Positions 1 through 5,465 of a stretch of DNA of 10,625 nucleotides are shown piece after piece. A model generated the notes under the pieces. The model was not told where the DNA came from, did not search any database, and was given only the letters and a program-made list of their open reading frames with translations. How positions within the stretch are numbered: position 1 is the first letter of the stretch; each line of letters opens with the position of its first letter. The DNA is from UBA4744 sp035282865 (GTDB lineage Bacteria > Actinomycetota > Acidimicrobiia > Spongiisociales > UBA4744): positions 1 through 10,625 of the forward strand of contig DATEVB010000248.1 in NCBI GenBank assembly GCA_035282865.1, written 5' to 3'. The position numbers and the translations under genes were made by a program.

Positions 1-542
1 TCATCCGGGACGAGATACCCCCATTTGACGCCCGGCTGACTCCCGCCCGGCTCATGGGCGCCATCGTTGAGTGCTTTCGCCACTATCCGGGAATGCAGAG
101 AAGCAACCATCCCCAGGTCTCGTTCGCTGCCATCGGCCCGAACACCGGCCCAGTCACCGCCGGCCATTCGCTGGAAAATCCGCTCGGCGAAGGCTCACCC
201 CTGGCCCGCCTCTACGACCTGGGCGGCCGGGTCCTGCTGCTGGGCGTCGGTCACACCAACAACACAGCCCTGCACCTCGCCGAGTATCGGGCCGATTATC
301 CCGGTAAGGAATGGACGGCCCAAGGGGCACCGGTCACCATCGATGGGAAGCGGCGCTGGGTCACGTTCGGAGATCTCGAAGGAGACGACTCGGACTTCGC
401 GGAGATCGGGACTGCTTTCTCTGCATCCGGAGCCGAACGGGAAGGTCGGGTGGGGAACGGAACAGCGCGCCTCATGGGAATCCGGGACCTGGTCGACTTC
501 GGCGCCGCCTGGATGACCGTCCACCGGACCGCCGGTCGCTAA
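1..542 (+). CDS. AAC(3)-family aminoglycoside N-acetyltransferase, C-terminal part
   Basis: The frame is open from base 3 and the gene begins outside the window. About 179 residues are visible, roughly the C-terminal two thirds of a ~260-280 residue family. Seen: the conserved run of the Antibiotic_NAT family (PF02522), namely R-S-N-H-P-x-x-S-F-A-A, then T-A-G-H, G-E-G-S-P-L, a hydrophobic V-L-L-L-G-V-G, then N-T-A-L-H-L-A-E-Y. Known: the family transfers acetyl from acetyl-CoA, either to the 3-amino group of 2-deoxystreptamine aminoglycosides or, in BlmB/FrbF-like members, to other amines. Inferred: a chromosomal actinobacterial copy without mobile neighbours need not confer resistance, and the true substrate is unknown. 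The first ATG in the window (54) is internal, because the family-typical run PPFDARLTPARL lies upstream of it in frame. The TAA stop overlaps the TAG stop of the convergent glutaredoxin-like gene. Confidence 0.88.
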   Translation, partial: IRDEIPPFDARLTPARLMGAIVECFRHYPGMQRSNHPQVSFAAIGPNTGPVTAGHSLENPLGEGSPLARLYDLGGRVLLLGVGHTNNTALHLAEYRADYPGKEWTAQGAPVTIDGKRRWVTFGDLEGDDSDFAEIGTAFSASGAEREGRVGNGTARLMGIRDLVDFGAAWMTVHRTAGR

Positions 543-868
543 CGGGCCCTTCGCCTTGGCCCGGCAGCCAGGGCCTTCTTCAAGCTGCGGCCGTCGATGA
601 TCCCCTCAGCCAGAACCAGACCCGAAGGACCGAGGACTACCGGGATCCGATCGGAGTACTCGGCCAGCAGGGCCGGATGGAAGTCGATATTTCGGATTTC
701 CACGCCCGCCCCAACCTGCGCCGCCAGCCGCCGGACCAGGGGTTCGGCCTCTTCGCACAGATGGCATCCCGATCGGGTGAGAAAAACCAGAGAAAAATCG
801 CTCAAGGTCCCTCCAGACCCTCCGATACCACCGTTGGATGCGAAAGCGTCCAGCCGAAGGGCTCCCAC
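539..868 (-). CDS. Glutaredoxin-like (DUF836) thiol-redox protein
   Basis: Small thioredoxin-fold protein of the glutaredoxin-like family DUF836 (PF05768). Seen: a beta strand (SLVFLTR) leading straight into S-G-C-H-L-C-E-E-A, a CxxC redox motif at the N-terminus of helix 1, then I-P-V-V with the cis-Pro expected of the fold. Known: such proteins are presumed dithiol oxidoreductases, with substrates mostly undetermined. Start: the longest frame begins at a GTG (866-868) with no spaced Shine-Dalgarno and would add 21 Gly/Ser-rich residues absent from the family. A TTG at 803-805 preceded by GGAGGG and lying just before the first beta strand is the likelier start, giving about 88 residues. The gene converges on the AAC(3)-family gene with overlapping stops. 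An actinobacterium making mycothiol (see mshA) would plausibly use mycoredoxin-type proteins, but this one lacks obvious mycoredoxin marks. Confidence 0.85.
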   Translation of the reverse strand: MGALRLDAFASNGGIGGSGGTLSDFSLVFLTRSGCHLCEEAEPLVRRLAAQVGAGVEIRNIDFHPALLAEYSDRIPVVLGPSGLVLAEGIIDGRSLKKALAAGPRRRAR

Positions 869-912
869 CCTTCCGCGACGCGGGGGGCGCGGTTGGTCAT
901 TCGTCGTAACCG

Positions 913-940
913 ACCTTAGGCACGTTCAATGACCTAAGGT
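913..940. repeat. 8-bp inverted repeat, possible operator or stem-loop
   Basis: ACCTTAGG (913-920) is matched perfectly by CCTAAGGT (933-940) across a 12-base loop. It lies upstream of the glutaredoxin-like gene (-) and upstream of the small membrane ORF (+), so it could be a dimeric-repressor operator for either. As RNA it would be a short stem-loop without a U-tract, so a terminator is unlikely. Function is not known. Confidence 0.4.
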
Positions 941-998
941 TTCAAGGTAAGCCTCCCAGCCCGCCCCAACGACGAAGACCGACGGTCCCCCACCTTTC

Positions 999-1029
999 AG
1001 TGAGGCCCCCGATACCCGGGGGCCTCACT
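999..1029. repeat. Perfect 13-bp GC-rich hairpin in a divergent gap
   Basis: AGTGAGGCCCCCG (999-1011) pairs perfectly with CGGGGGCCTCACT (1017-1029) across a 5-base loop. The stem is strong enough to be a terminator of the U-less actinobacterial kind. However, no gene reads into it from the left on + nor from the right on -, because the genes on both sides point away. It may instead sit in the 5' leader of the small ORF at 1068, or end an unseen small RNA. Confidence 0.55.
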
Positions 1030-1067
1030 ACGTTGGTATCCTCACGCACCGCCCAACCAAAGGCATC

Positions 1068-1160
1068 GTGCGCCCGGCCACCACCGTCGTCATCCTCATG
1101 CTCCTGCTGCTCATTGCCGTAGCCGGCATCATCTTGGTCGTGCAGCTGCTCTTCCCCTGA
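1068..1160 (+). CDS. Small single-pass membrane protein, 30 residues
   Basis: GTG start at 1068, TGA at 1158-1160. The product begins MRPATTVVIL and is then one unbroken hydrophobic stretch (about residues 5-29: Val, Ile, Leu, Ala, Gly) ending QLLFP, so it is a single transmembrane helix with a short positive N-terminus, probably N-in. An AAAGG sequence lies 4 bases before the start. Codons are almost all G/C-ending (GTC, ATC, CTC, CTG, GCC), as in the real genes nearby, while neither strand shows another credible gene here. It stands between the hairpin at 999-1029 and the convergent DUF62 gene, 73 bases downstream. I recognise no family. Small one-helix proteins often act as regulators or subunits of membrane complexes, but no partner can be named. 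It could be a chance hydrophobic frame. Confidence 0.45.
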   Translation: MRPATTVVILMLLLLIAVAGIILVVQLLFP

Positions 1161-1233
1161 GGCGGTCCGGTCTGTCCCGGATGACCCGGCAGATGCCATC
1201 GAGGATGTCCGGTCTCCTCGGGTCCGATCGAGC

Positions 1234-2043
1234 TCAGGCCGGCGAACTGAACGAAACCGCCGTTCCTTCCGACAGCCCGAACCATTCGTCGGCCCTTCCC
1301 TCCCGAACAGCCAGGGCCATGAGACCGTAAGAATCCACGTGGGCGAGCGGCTTCCCCGGCTCCACCTCCCCGTAGGCCACGACCCACGGCACGACATGGT
1401 GGCGGTTCCCCACCTTGACGGTCAGGTCCGATCCAGGCTGGACGCCGAGCCCAGACAACTCCTCGGGACTGACATTGGTCTGGGCGTTTCCGAAGCGATC
1501 GATCCACCATGCCTGACCGGAGAGCACTCCTCCTTCGAGGTCGGAGAGGGGGAGTATCAAGGGCATCACTTCGGCCGGATCAACCTCGCTACCGAGGTCG
1601 GAGAGCTTCGCCTCGCCGGTGGCCAGCACCGCCGCCGCCGGACCGAAGCGGTCCCGGCCATCGAAGGTAGCCCCTTCGCTGGGGATGACCAGATCCGGGT
1701 TCTCGATCGCAACGATGCGAGTGGCGCCTCCCACCATGGCGACGGCCGGAGAAAGCAGGCCGTTGTCAGGACCGACGAAGAACCCCCACGGTGTCTCCGC
1801 AGCAATCGGAGTCCGGGAGGTTCCTACTCCTGGATCGACCACAGCCAGGGCAACTCCCTGCGGCAGGTATTGAATCGCCCGCATGAGGGTGAGGGCTCCG
1901 GCTCGCACATCACCCGGCGTTACACCGTGCGTGATGTCGATCACCCGGCTGTCCGGTGCGATACGGGCCAGCACTCCGTGCACCACCCCGACGAATTCGT
2001 CCTGGTAGCCGAAGTCGGAAAGAAACGAGATCGGAAGGCTCAT
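1234..2043 (-). CDS. DUF62 S-adenosyl-L-methionine hydroxide adenosyltransferase (SAM hydrolase)
   Basis: 269 residues, full length for the family (PF01887 and its C-terminal domain). Known: DUF62 enzymes split SAM with water to adenosine and L-methionine and are relatives of fluorinase FlA and chlorinase SalL. Seen: N-terminal SDFGYQDEFVG (9-19), V-V-D-P-G-V-G-T-S-R (68-77), GPDNGLL (91-97), GRDRFGPAAA (129-138), IDRFGNAQTN (181-190) and the C-terminal DSYGL (237-241). D70 and R77 align with the Asp and Arg of the catalytic Asp-Arg-His triad. The position usually occupied by His in TFHGRD is Asp here (D128, codon GAT). The 21-residue insertion marking true fluorinases is not apparent and the length fits the hydrolase group. 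Start ATG has no Shine-Dalgarno but a TAACCT box ends 8 bases upstream. Divergent from the Clp1-like gene. Confidence 0.92.
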   Translation of the reverse strand: MSLPISFLSDFGYQDEFVGVVHGVLARIAPDSRVIDITHGVTPGDVRAGALTLMRAIQYLPQGVALAVVDPGVGTSRTPIAAETPWGFFVGPDNGLLSPAVAMVGGATRIVAIENPDLVIPSEGATFDGRDRFGPAAAVLATGEAKLSDLGSEVDPAEVMPLILPLSDLEGGVLSGQAWWIDRFGNAQTNVSPEELSGLGVQPGSDLTVKVGNRHHVVPWVVAYGEVEPGKPLAHVDSYGLMALAVREGRADEWFGLSEGTAVSFSSPA

Positions 2044-2051
2044 GACCGAAG

Positions 2052-2081
2052 AGGTTATCGGAGAATCGAGTCTCGAGTCAC
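2052..2081 (-). promoter_or_regulatory. Putative leaderless promoter of the DUF62 gene
   Basis: On the minus strand a -10-like TAACCT (2052-2057) ends 8 bases before the ATG at 2043. GTGACT (2076-2081), sharing four of six bases with TTGACA, lies 18 bases further upstream. No Shine-Dalgarno sequence is present, so transcription may start at or next to the ATG. The same TAACCT-8-ATG arrangement precedes the MoaD-fusion gene. Confidence 0.4.
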
Positions 2082-2236
2082 GAGTGATAGCGGACCTCCT
2101 CCGGTTCGGCTCCAGAGCCGGATCACCTCCCCCAAACTGCGCCGCCTATCGGGCGTCGCCGGGAAGGACCGGCCGGGCCGAACAGAACCTGGACCCGGTT
2201 TGTTCCCGGGTGATCCGATAGTTCTGCAGCACTCGG

Positions 2237-2242
2237 TACCAT
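2237..2242 (+). promoter_or_regulatory. Putative -10 box, leaderless start of the Clp1-like gene
   Basis: TACCAT (TANNNT form) ends 7 bases before the GTG start at 2250, which has no Shine-Dalgarno. I see no good -35 at 16-19 bases upstream, so the call is weak. The rest of the 206-base divergent gap (2044-2249) shows only a short palindrome, CGGCTC-CA-GAGCCG at 2107-2120. Confidence 0.3.
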
Positions 2243-2249
2243 TCCGCCG

Positions 2250-3140
2250 GTGAACGACAATCCACACGACCTTCTGGTGGAACGGCTCATCGAAACGCGT
2301 GGCGTCATCATGCTGATCGGGGCGCCCGATACCGGGAAGACAACCCTCGCCCGGCAGCTGTTGGCGGCCAGCATCGAGGACGGCCGTACCGCGGCTTACG
2401 TCGACGGCGACGTCGGCCAGACCATGGTCGGACCCCCGGCCTGCGTTGGCTTGAAGTGGGTGCGGTCCCAAGAGGACATGGAGCACATCAGCGAGGCCGA
2501 CGAGCTGCGGTTCGTCGGATCCATCTCACCGGAGCGGCTGGTGCTTCAAGAGGTGCTGGCGACGGCGACGCTGGTCGATGTGGCGCGCCAGCAGGCGGAT
2601 TTGATCATCATCGATACCACCGGCGCCGTTTCGGGCGTCACGGGACAAACCCTCAAGTACCACAAGATGGAATTGTGCCGACCCGATGTCGTGGTTGCCC
2701 TCCAGCGTGGCAGTGAGATGGAGCCGATGGTTGGTCTCCTCCGTCGCTTCTTCTCGGCGGAGGTCGAGCTCACCAGCGTGCACCCCGATGTCATTCCGGT
2801 GTCACCGGAAGAACGCCGGTCTCATCGGGCCAAACGGTTTGCCGAAGCCCTGACCCCACCGCTCAATCGGTGGCGAGTACGGCCAACCGTGTTTGCTCCG
2901 GCACTGCCAACCGGTCTCGATCTCTCCCGGCTCGACGGCATGCTGGTTGGAGTCCACGACGGGACCGGCCGTTGTCTGGGCCTCGGCGTCCTCGAGCATG
3001 AGGACGATGGCTTGCGAGTCCTCACCAACGTCGGCGAGGTCATGAAAGGGCTGCGGCTCGGTTCGCTCAAGATCGAGCTCGGCACCTTCGAGACCACCAG
3101 CGCCAATCTTCGCGAGATCATGTTCGGGCTCGATTTGTAG
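2250..3140 (+). CDS. Clp1/Grc3-like P-loop polynucleotide 5'-hydroxyl kinase
   Basis: 296 residues. Seen: Walker A G-A-P-D-T-G-K-T-T (24-32), V-D-G-D-V-G-Q (51-57), the DxDxGQ motif typical of the Clp1_P domain (PF16575), Walker B L-I-I-I-D-T-T-G (118-125), and a basic lid-like segment ERRSHRAKRF (188-197) matching the Arg-rich region that contacts ATP in Clp1. The last ~65 residues (GRCLGLGVLEH, then L-R-L-G-S-L-K-I-E) resemble the C-terminal beta domain that follows Clp1_P in archaeal kinases. Known: the family phosphorylates 5'-OH ends of RNA or DNA in tRNA splicing, rRNA processing and 3'-end formation in eukaryotes and archaea. Inferred: a soluble bacterial nucleic-acid end kinase, possibly for RNA repair. 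No ligase or nuclease partner is visible. The closest alternative reading, a generic P-loop GTPase, fits less well because of DxDxGQ. GTG start without Shine-Dalgarno. Confidence 0.82.
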   Translation: MNDNPHDLLVERLIETRGVIMLIGAPDTGKTTLARQLLAASIEDGRTAAYVDGDVGQTMVGPPACVGLKWVRSQEDMEHISEADELRFVGSISPERLVLQEVLATATLVDVARQQADLIIIDTTGAVSGVTGQTLKYHKMELCRPDVVVALQRGSEMEPMVGLLRRFFSAEVELTSVHPDVIPVSPEERRSHRAKRFAEALTPPLNRWRVRPTVFAPALPTGLDLSRLDGMLVGVHDGTGRCLGLGVLEHEDDGLRVLTNVGEVMKGLRLGSLKIELGTFETTSANLREIMFGLDL

Positions 3141-3183
3141 AACTCGGCCTCAAGAACCGATCATCTTCCTGCCGATACTCACA

Positions 3184-3216
3184 GTGGTATATCAACCACG
3201 TTGAGTGAGGTAGAGG
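3184..3216 (+). promoter_or_regulatory. Inverted repeat over a -10-like TATATC, plus Shine-Dalgarno, before the CAP gene
   Basis: GTGGT (3184-3188) and ACCAC (3195-3199) flank ATATCA and overlap TATATC (3188-3193), a possible -10 with an operator on top. AGAGGGG (3212-3216 region) ends 4 bases before the ATG at 3221 and is a clear ribosome binding site, unlike most first genes in this window. No convincing -35 is seen. Confidence 0.35.
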
Positions 3217-3220
3217 GGAC

Positions 3221-3886
3221 ATGATTCGCAAGGCCGCCGCGCTGATAACCGCGATCCTGCTGGCGGTGGCCACCCAGGCGACACCGGTCCTCGCCTCACC
3301 CGGTGAAGAGGCGAGCTTCGTCAGCCTCATCAACCAGGAACGCGCCGACCGCGGCCTGACCACACTCGAGGTCTACTGGGATTTGGTCGACGATGCCCGA
3401 ACCCACTCCGACCTCATGAGCGATGCCGACCGCATCTTCCACTCTTCGAACCTGGCCGGCGTGACGACGGGGTGGTCGGCGCTCGGCGAGAACGTCGGTG
3501 TCGGCCCTGCGGTCGGCATTCTCCACGAGGCGTTCATGAACTCGGCAGGTCATCGAGACAACATCCTCGGCGACTGGGACACCGTGGGCGTGGGTGTGAC
3601 CAACAGCGCCCAAGGGTACATGTTCGTCACCGTGGTGTTCATGAAGACGGCGCAAGCGAAGCCCGCCCCCGTCCCGGTCCCGGCCCCCGAGCCCGTCCAG
3701 GGGGTGGCGGGGGTGGCGGCGGTGGCGGCGGTGGCTCCGGCGCCCGGTCCTGTACCGACCGCAGTAGCCGCGGCCGCGCCGGCTCCCACGCCTGAGCCGA
3801 TCGAACCGGCACCCGCACCGGAGCGTACCGGCCGTCTCATCGACCGCCTTCTGGCGGGCGATCATTTCCCGTTCAGCCTGGTCTGA
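3221..3886 (+). CDS. Secreted CAP (SCP/PR-1) domain protein with Pro/Ala/Val-rich tail
   Basis: 221 residues. Seen: a Sec signal peptide (positive MIRK, hydrophobic core 5-20, probable cut after VLA at 25), then a CAP domain (about 31-143, PF00188) with I-N-Q-E-R-A (37-42), A-R-T-H-S (59-63), G-E-N-V-G (89-93), N-S-A-G-H-R-D-N-I-L (107-116) and G-V-G-V (123-126). H62, E90 and H111 fit the conserved cavity residues of bacterial CAP proteins. Residues 145-200 are low complexity (PAPVPVPAPEP, GVAGVAAVAAVA, PAPTPEP), probably a wall-spanning or extended linker, followed by a short C-terminal segment RTGRLIDRLLAG. Known: bacterial CAP proteins are extracellular and mostly of unknown activity. Inferred: exported and exposed or wall-associated. 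There is no LPXTG or transmembrane anchor. Own transcription unit: 80 bases from the kinase gene, with its own ribosome binding site. Confidence 0.9.
   Translation: MIRKAAALITAILLAVATQATPVLASPGEEASFVSLINQERADRGLTTLEVYWDLVDDARTHSDLMSDADRIFHSSNLAGVTTGWSALGENVGVGPAVGILHEAFMNSAGHRDNILGDWDTVGVGVTNSAQGYMFVTVVFMKTAQAKPAPVPVPAPEPVQGVAGVAAVAAVAPAPGPVPTAVAAAAPAPTPEPIEPAPAPERTGRLIDRLLAGDHFPFSLV
3704..3735 (+). repeat. 9-base tandem repeat within the CAP gene
   Basis: Unit GTGGCGGSG occurs as three full copies plus five bases (3704-3712, 3713-3721, 3722-3730, 3731-3735), the first with one base change. It encodes Val-Ala-Ala/Gly triplets in frame, so length changes by whole units would keep the frame. 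Confidence 0.75.
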
Positions 3887-3932
3887 TCGGTGGAATCGGC
3901 GGAAGCCCACGAGCGCCCCGATACGACGCGCT

Positions 3933-4011
3933 AAGGCCCAAGGAACCTCTGCGAACTGCCTCCCGCACTTCCCCGAACAGGCGGCGGTTCCGCTTCAGCA
4001 CCTTGGGCCTT
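3933..4011. repeat. 11-bp inverted repeat enclosing a structured segment (possible small RNA)
   Basis: AAGGCCCAAGG (3933-3943) and CCTTGGGCCTT (4001-4011) are perfect inverted copies 57 bases apart. A second pair, GGAACC (3942-3947) with GGTTCC (3986-3991), overlaps the first and would compete with its inner end. Just upstream, AGCGC (3912-3916) and GCGCT (3928-3932) form another short stem. It begins 46 bases after the CAP stop, so it could be a read-through terminator, a small RNA or a degenerate mobile repeat. It matches no RNA family I can recognise. Confidence 0.45.
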
Positions 4012-4143
4012 GCATGGTCGACAATACGGAGGCGTCAAGAACGAGTCAAGGACCTCGTCGGGGCCCCACAGGGCTACCGCACCTGGATATAACCGCGGCT
4101 ATCTCGATGTAGTTAGGCCATAACTGGGGGCTTATACCAGCCC

Positions 4144-4198
4144 TTTTCCACTTATCCACAGGAATCCACAGGTAGTTGTGCACAACCGCTGTAGACAA
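4144..4198. promoter_or_regulatory. Cluster of DnaA-box-like 9-mers
   Basis: Within 55 bases: TTATCCACA (4152-4160), an exact DnaA-box consensus; GAATCCACA (4162-4170); the palindromic TTGTGCACAA (4176-4185), one base from the actinobacterial TTGTCCACA on either strand; TTGTCTACA on the minus strand (4190-4198), also one base off; and TTTTCCACT (4144-4152), two off. The 60 bases to the left (about 4084-4140) are richer in A/T than the surroundings. The site lies in a convergent gap where no promoter is needed. It could titrate DnaA, act as a regulatory DnaA site or be part of an unusual origin. No dnaA, dnaN or rpmH is in view. Confidence 0.5.
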
Positions 4199-4217
4199 GT
4201 ATTTCAGCGGTTCTTTT
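4184..4217 (+). terminator. Intrinsic terminator downstream of the CAP gene
   Basis: AACCGCTG (4184-4191) pairs perfectly with CAGCGGTT (4205-4212) across a 13-base loop, followed by CTTTTC. The T run is only on the + side, so it stops rightward transcription. A weaker hairpin with T run, GGGCT/AGCCC then TTTT, lies at 4128-4147. The loop contains one of the DnaA-like boxes, so the two uses may coincide by chance. Confidence 0.45.
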
Positions 4218-4247
4218 CGCGCTCGAAACCAGGCGAGAGGATCACCC

Positions 4248-5465
4248 TCAGACGGCGGCCGTGATCCCTGCATAGAGTTCGAGCAACCGCTCGGCGGCGA
4301 CTTCCCAGGAGAACCTCTCTGAGAACTCGACGGCACCTTTCGACAAGCGAGCGGCGAGGTCATCGTTGAGTAGGATCTTGACCGCGGCCGAGGCAAAGCC
4401 CTCGGGATCCCATCCGTCCACCAGGAACCCGGACGTGGCCTCCTCCACCGTGTACGCCAATCCCCCGACCCGGGCCGCAACCACCGGCAATCCGCACGCC
4501 TGTGCCTCGGCGGCCACCAACCCGAACGACTCGCTGCGCGACGGCACCAACAGCACATCGGCTGCCCGGTAGTAGGCGGCGATCTCCTGGTGCGGCCGGG
4601 CCGGGATGAACTCAACGCACCCTTCGAGCCGCAATTCCTCGACCCGCCCCCGGACACGCTGCAGTTCCGCCTCACCCCGGGGGCCGCTGGGACCCCCGAC
4701 GACTGCCAACCGGGCAGCAGGGATCTCCCGGCGAACCCGCCCGAACGTCTCCACGGCAACGTCCAGGCCCTTGAGCGGTTGGATCCTCCCGACGAAGAGC
4801 AGCACGGGACCGTTCTCCCACCCGAGCAGCTTCCGGGCCGTCTGTTGGGAACCGGGGGTGAACAAGTCGTGGTTCACCCCCGGATGGGTGACACACAGTC
4901 GGGCCGGATCGGCGCCATATCGACGGGTGAGGTCATCGGCTTCGTGGGGAGTCGAGGCAATGACACAATCCGACCCGGCGATCACCTCATGTTCGGCGGC
5001 GATGCGAACCAGACTCTCGGCAGGCTCCCCAACCCGCCGGGTGGCGTCCTTGACGCGGCCCAAGGTGTGAAACGAGTTGGCCAGCGGAATCCCCATGGCC
5101 CGTTTGACGACCAAGCCCGCCCAACCCGACAACCAGTAGTGGCTGTGGACCACCTCGTACCGCTCACCTCGCATGCGATCGATCACACCATCCGCGAAAG
5201 GCTGCACCGTCACCGGCAAAGCGTCCATCGGAAGGACCCGCCGAGGACCGGCCGCAACCTGTACGACCCGATATCCGGGTGTGACTTCTACGTCGACAGC
5301 CTGCGAGTGAGCGGTTGCCCTGGTGAAGACGTCCACCTCAACGCCCCGGTCCACCATCGTACGGGCCAGCTCATCGATGTACACGTTCATGCCGCCACCA
5401 TCACCGGACCCCGGCTGCACCAGAGGCGAGGTATGGAGCGACAGAAAGGCGGCTCGCCGGATCAT
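4248..5465 (-). CDS. mshA: MshA-type glycosyltransferase (D-inositol-3-phosphate glycosyltransferase)
   Basis: 405 residues, GT-B fold, family GT4. Seen: N-terminal SPLVQPGSGDGGGMNVYI (13-30), the hallmark of MshA and its nearest relatives, V-F-T-R-A-T (46-51), H-S-H-Y-W-L-S-G-W-A-G (107-117), S-F-H-T-L-G-R-V-K-D (131-140), G-R-I-Q-P-L-K-G (226-233, nucleotide-sugar-contacting Arg and Lys) and E-S-F-G-L-V-A-A-E (312-320), the EX7E motif. Known: MshA joins UDP-GlcNAc to 1L-myo-inositol 1-phosphate, the first step of mycothiol synthesis in the cytoplasm. The other steps (MshB, MshC, MshD) are not in the window. ATG overlaps the TGA of the upstream acyltransferase gene (ATGA), so translation is probably coupled, and it is the last gene of the cluster. 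A related GT4 enzyme with another acceptor remains possible. Confidence 0.8.
   Translation of the reverse strand: MIRRAAFLSLHTSPLVQPGSGDGGGMNVYIDELARTMVDRGVEVDVFTRATAHSQAVDVEVTPGYRVVQVAAGPRRVLPMDALPVTVQPFADGVIDRMRGERYEVVHSHYWLSGWAGLVVKRAMGIPLANSFHTLGRVKDATRRVGEPAESLVRIAAEHEVIAGSDCVIASTPHEADDLTRRYGADPARLCVTHPGVNHDLFTPGSQQTARKLLGWENGPVLLFVGRIQPLKGLDVAVETFGRVRREIPAARLAVVGGPSGPRGEAELQRVRGRVEELRLEGCVEFIPARPHQEIAAYYRAADVLLVPSRSESFGLVAAEAQACGLPVVAARVGGLAYTVEEATSGFLVDGWDPEGFASAAVKILLNDDLAARLSKGAVEFSERFSWEVAAERLLELYAGITAAV

Noticed and set aside
1234..2043. Fluorinase or chlorinase
   Set aside because: Length and the apparent lack of the fluorinase insertion fit the SAM hydrolase group. No halogenated-metabolite genes are near.
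1339..2253. A 304-codon open frame on the + strand opposite the DUF62 gene, and similar long antisense frames at 4590-5651, 5693-6631 and 6193-7131
   Set aside because: They mirror genuine genes with strong family motifs; their products are Arg/Pro/Gly-rich and have no recognisable domain. High GC commonly leaves antisense frames open.
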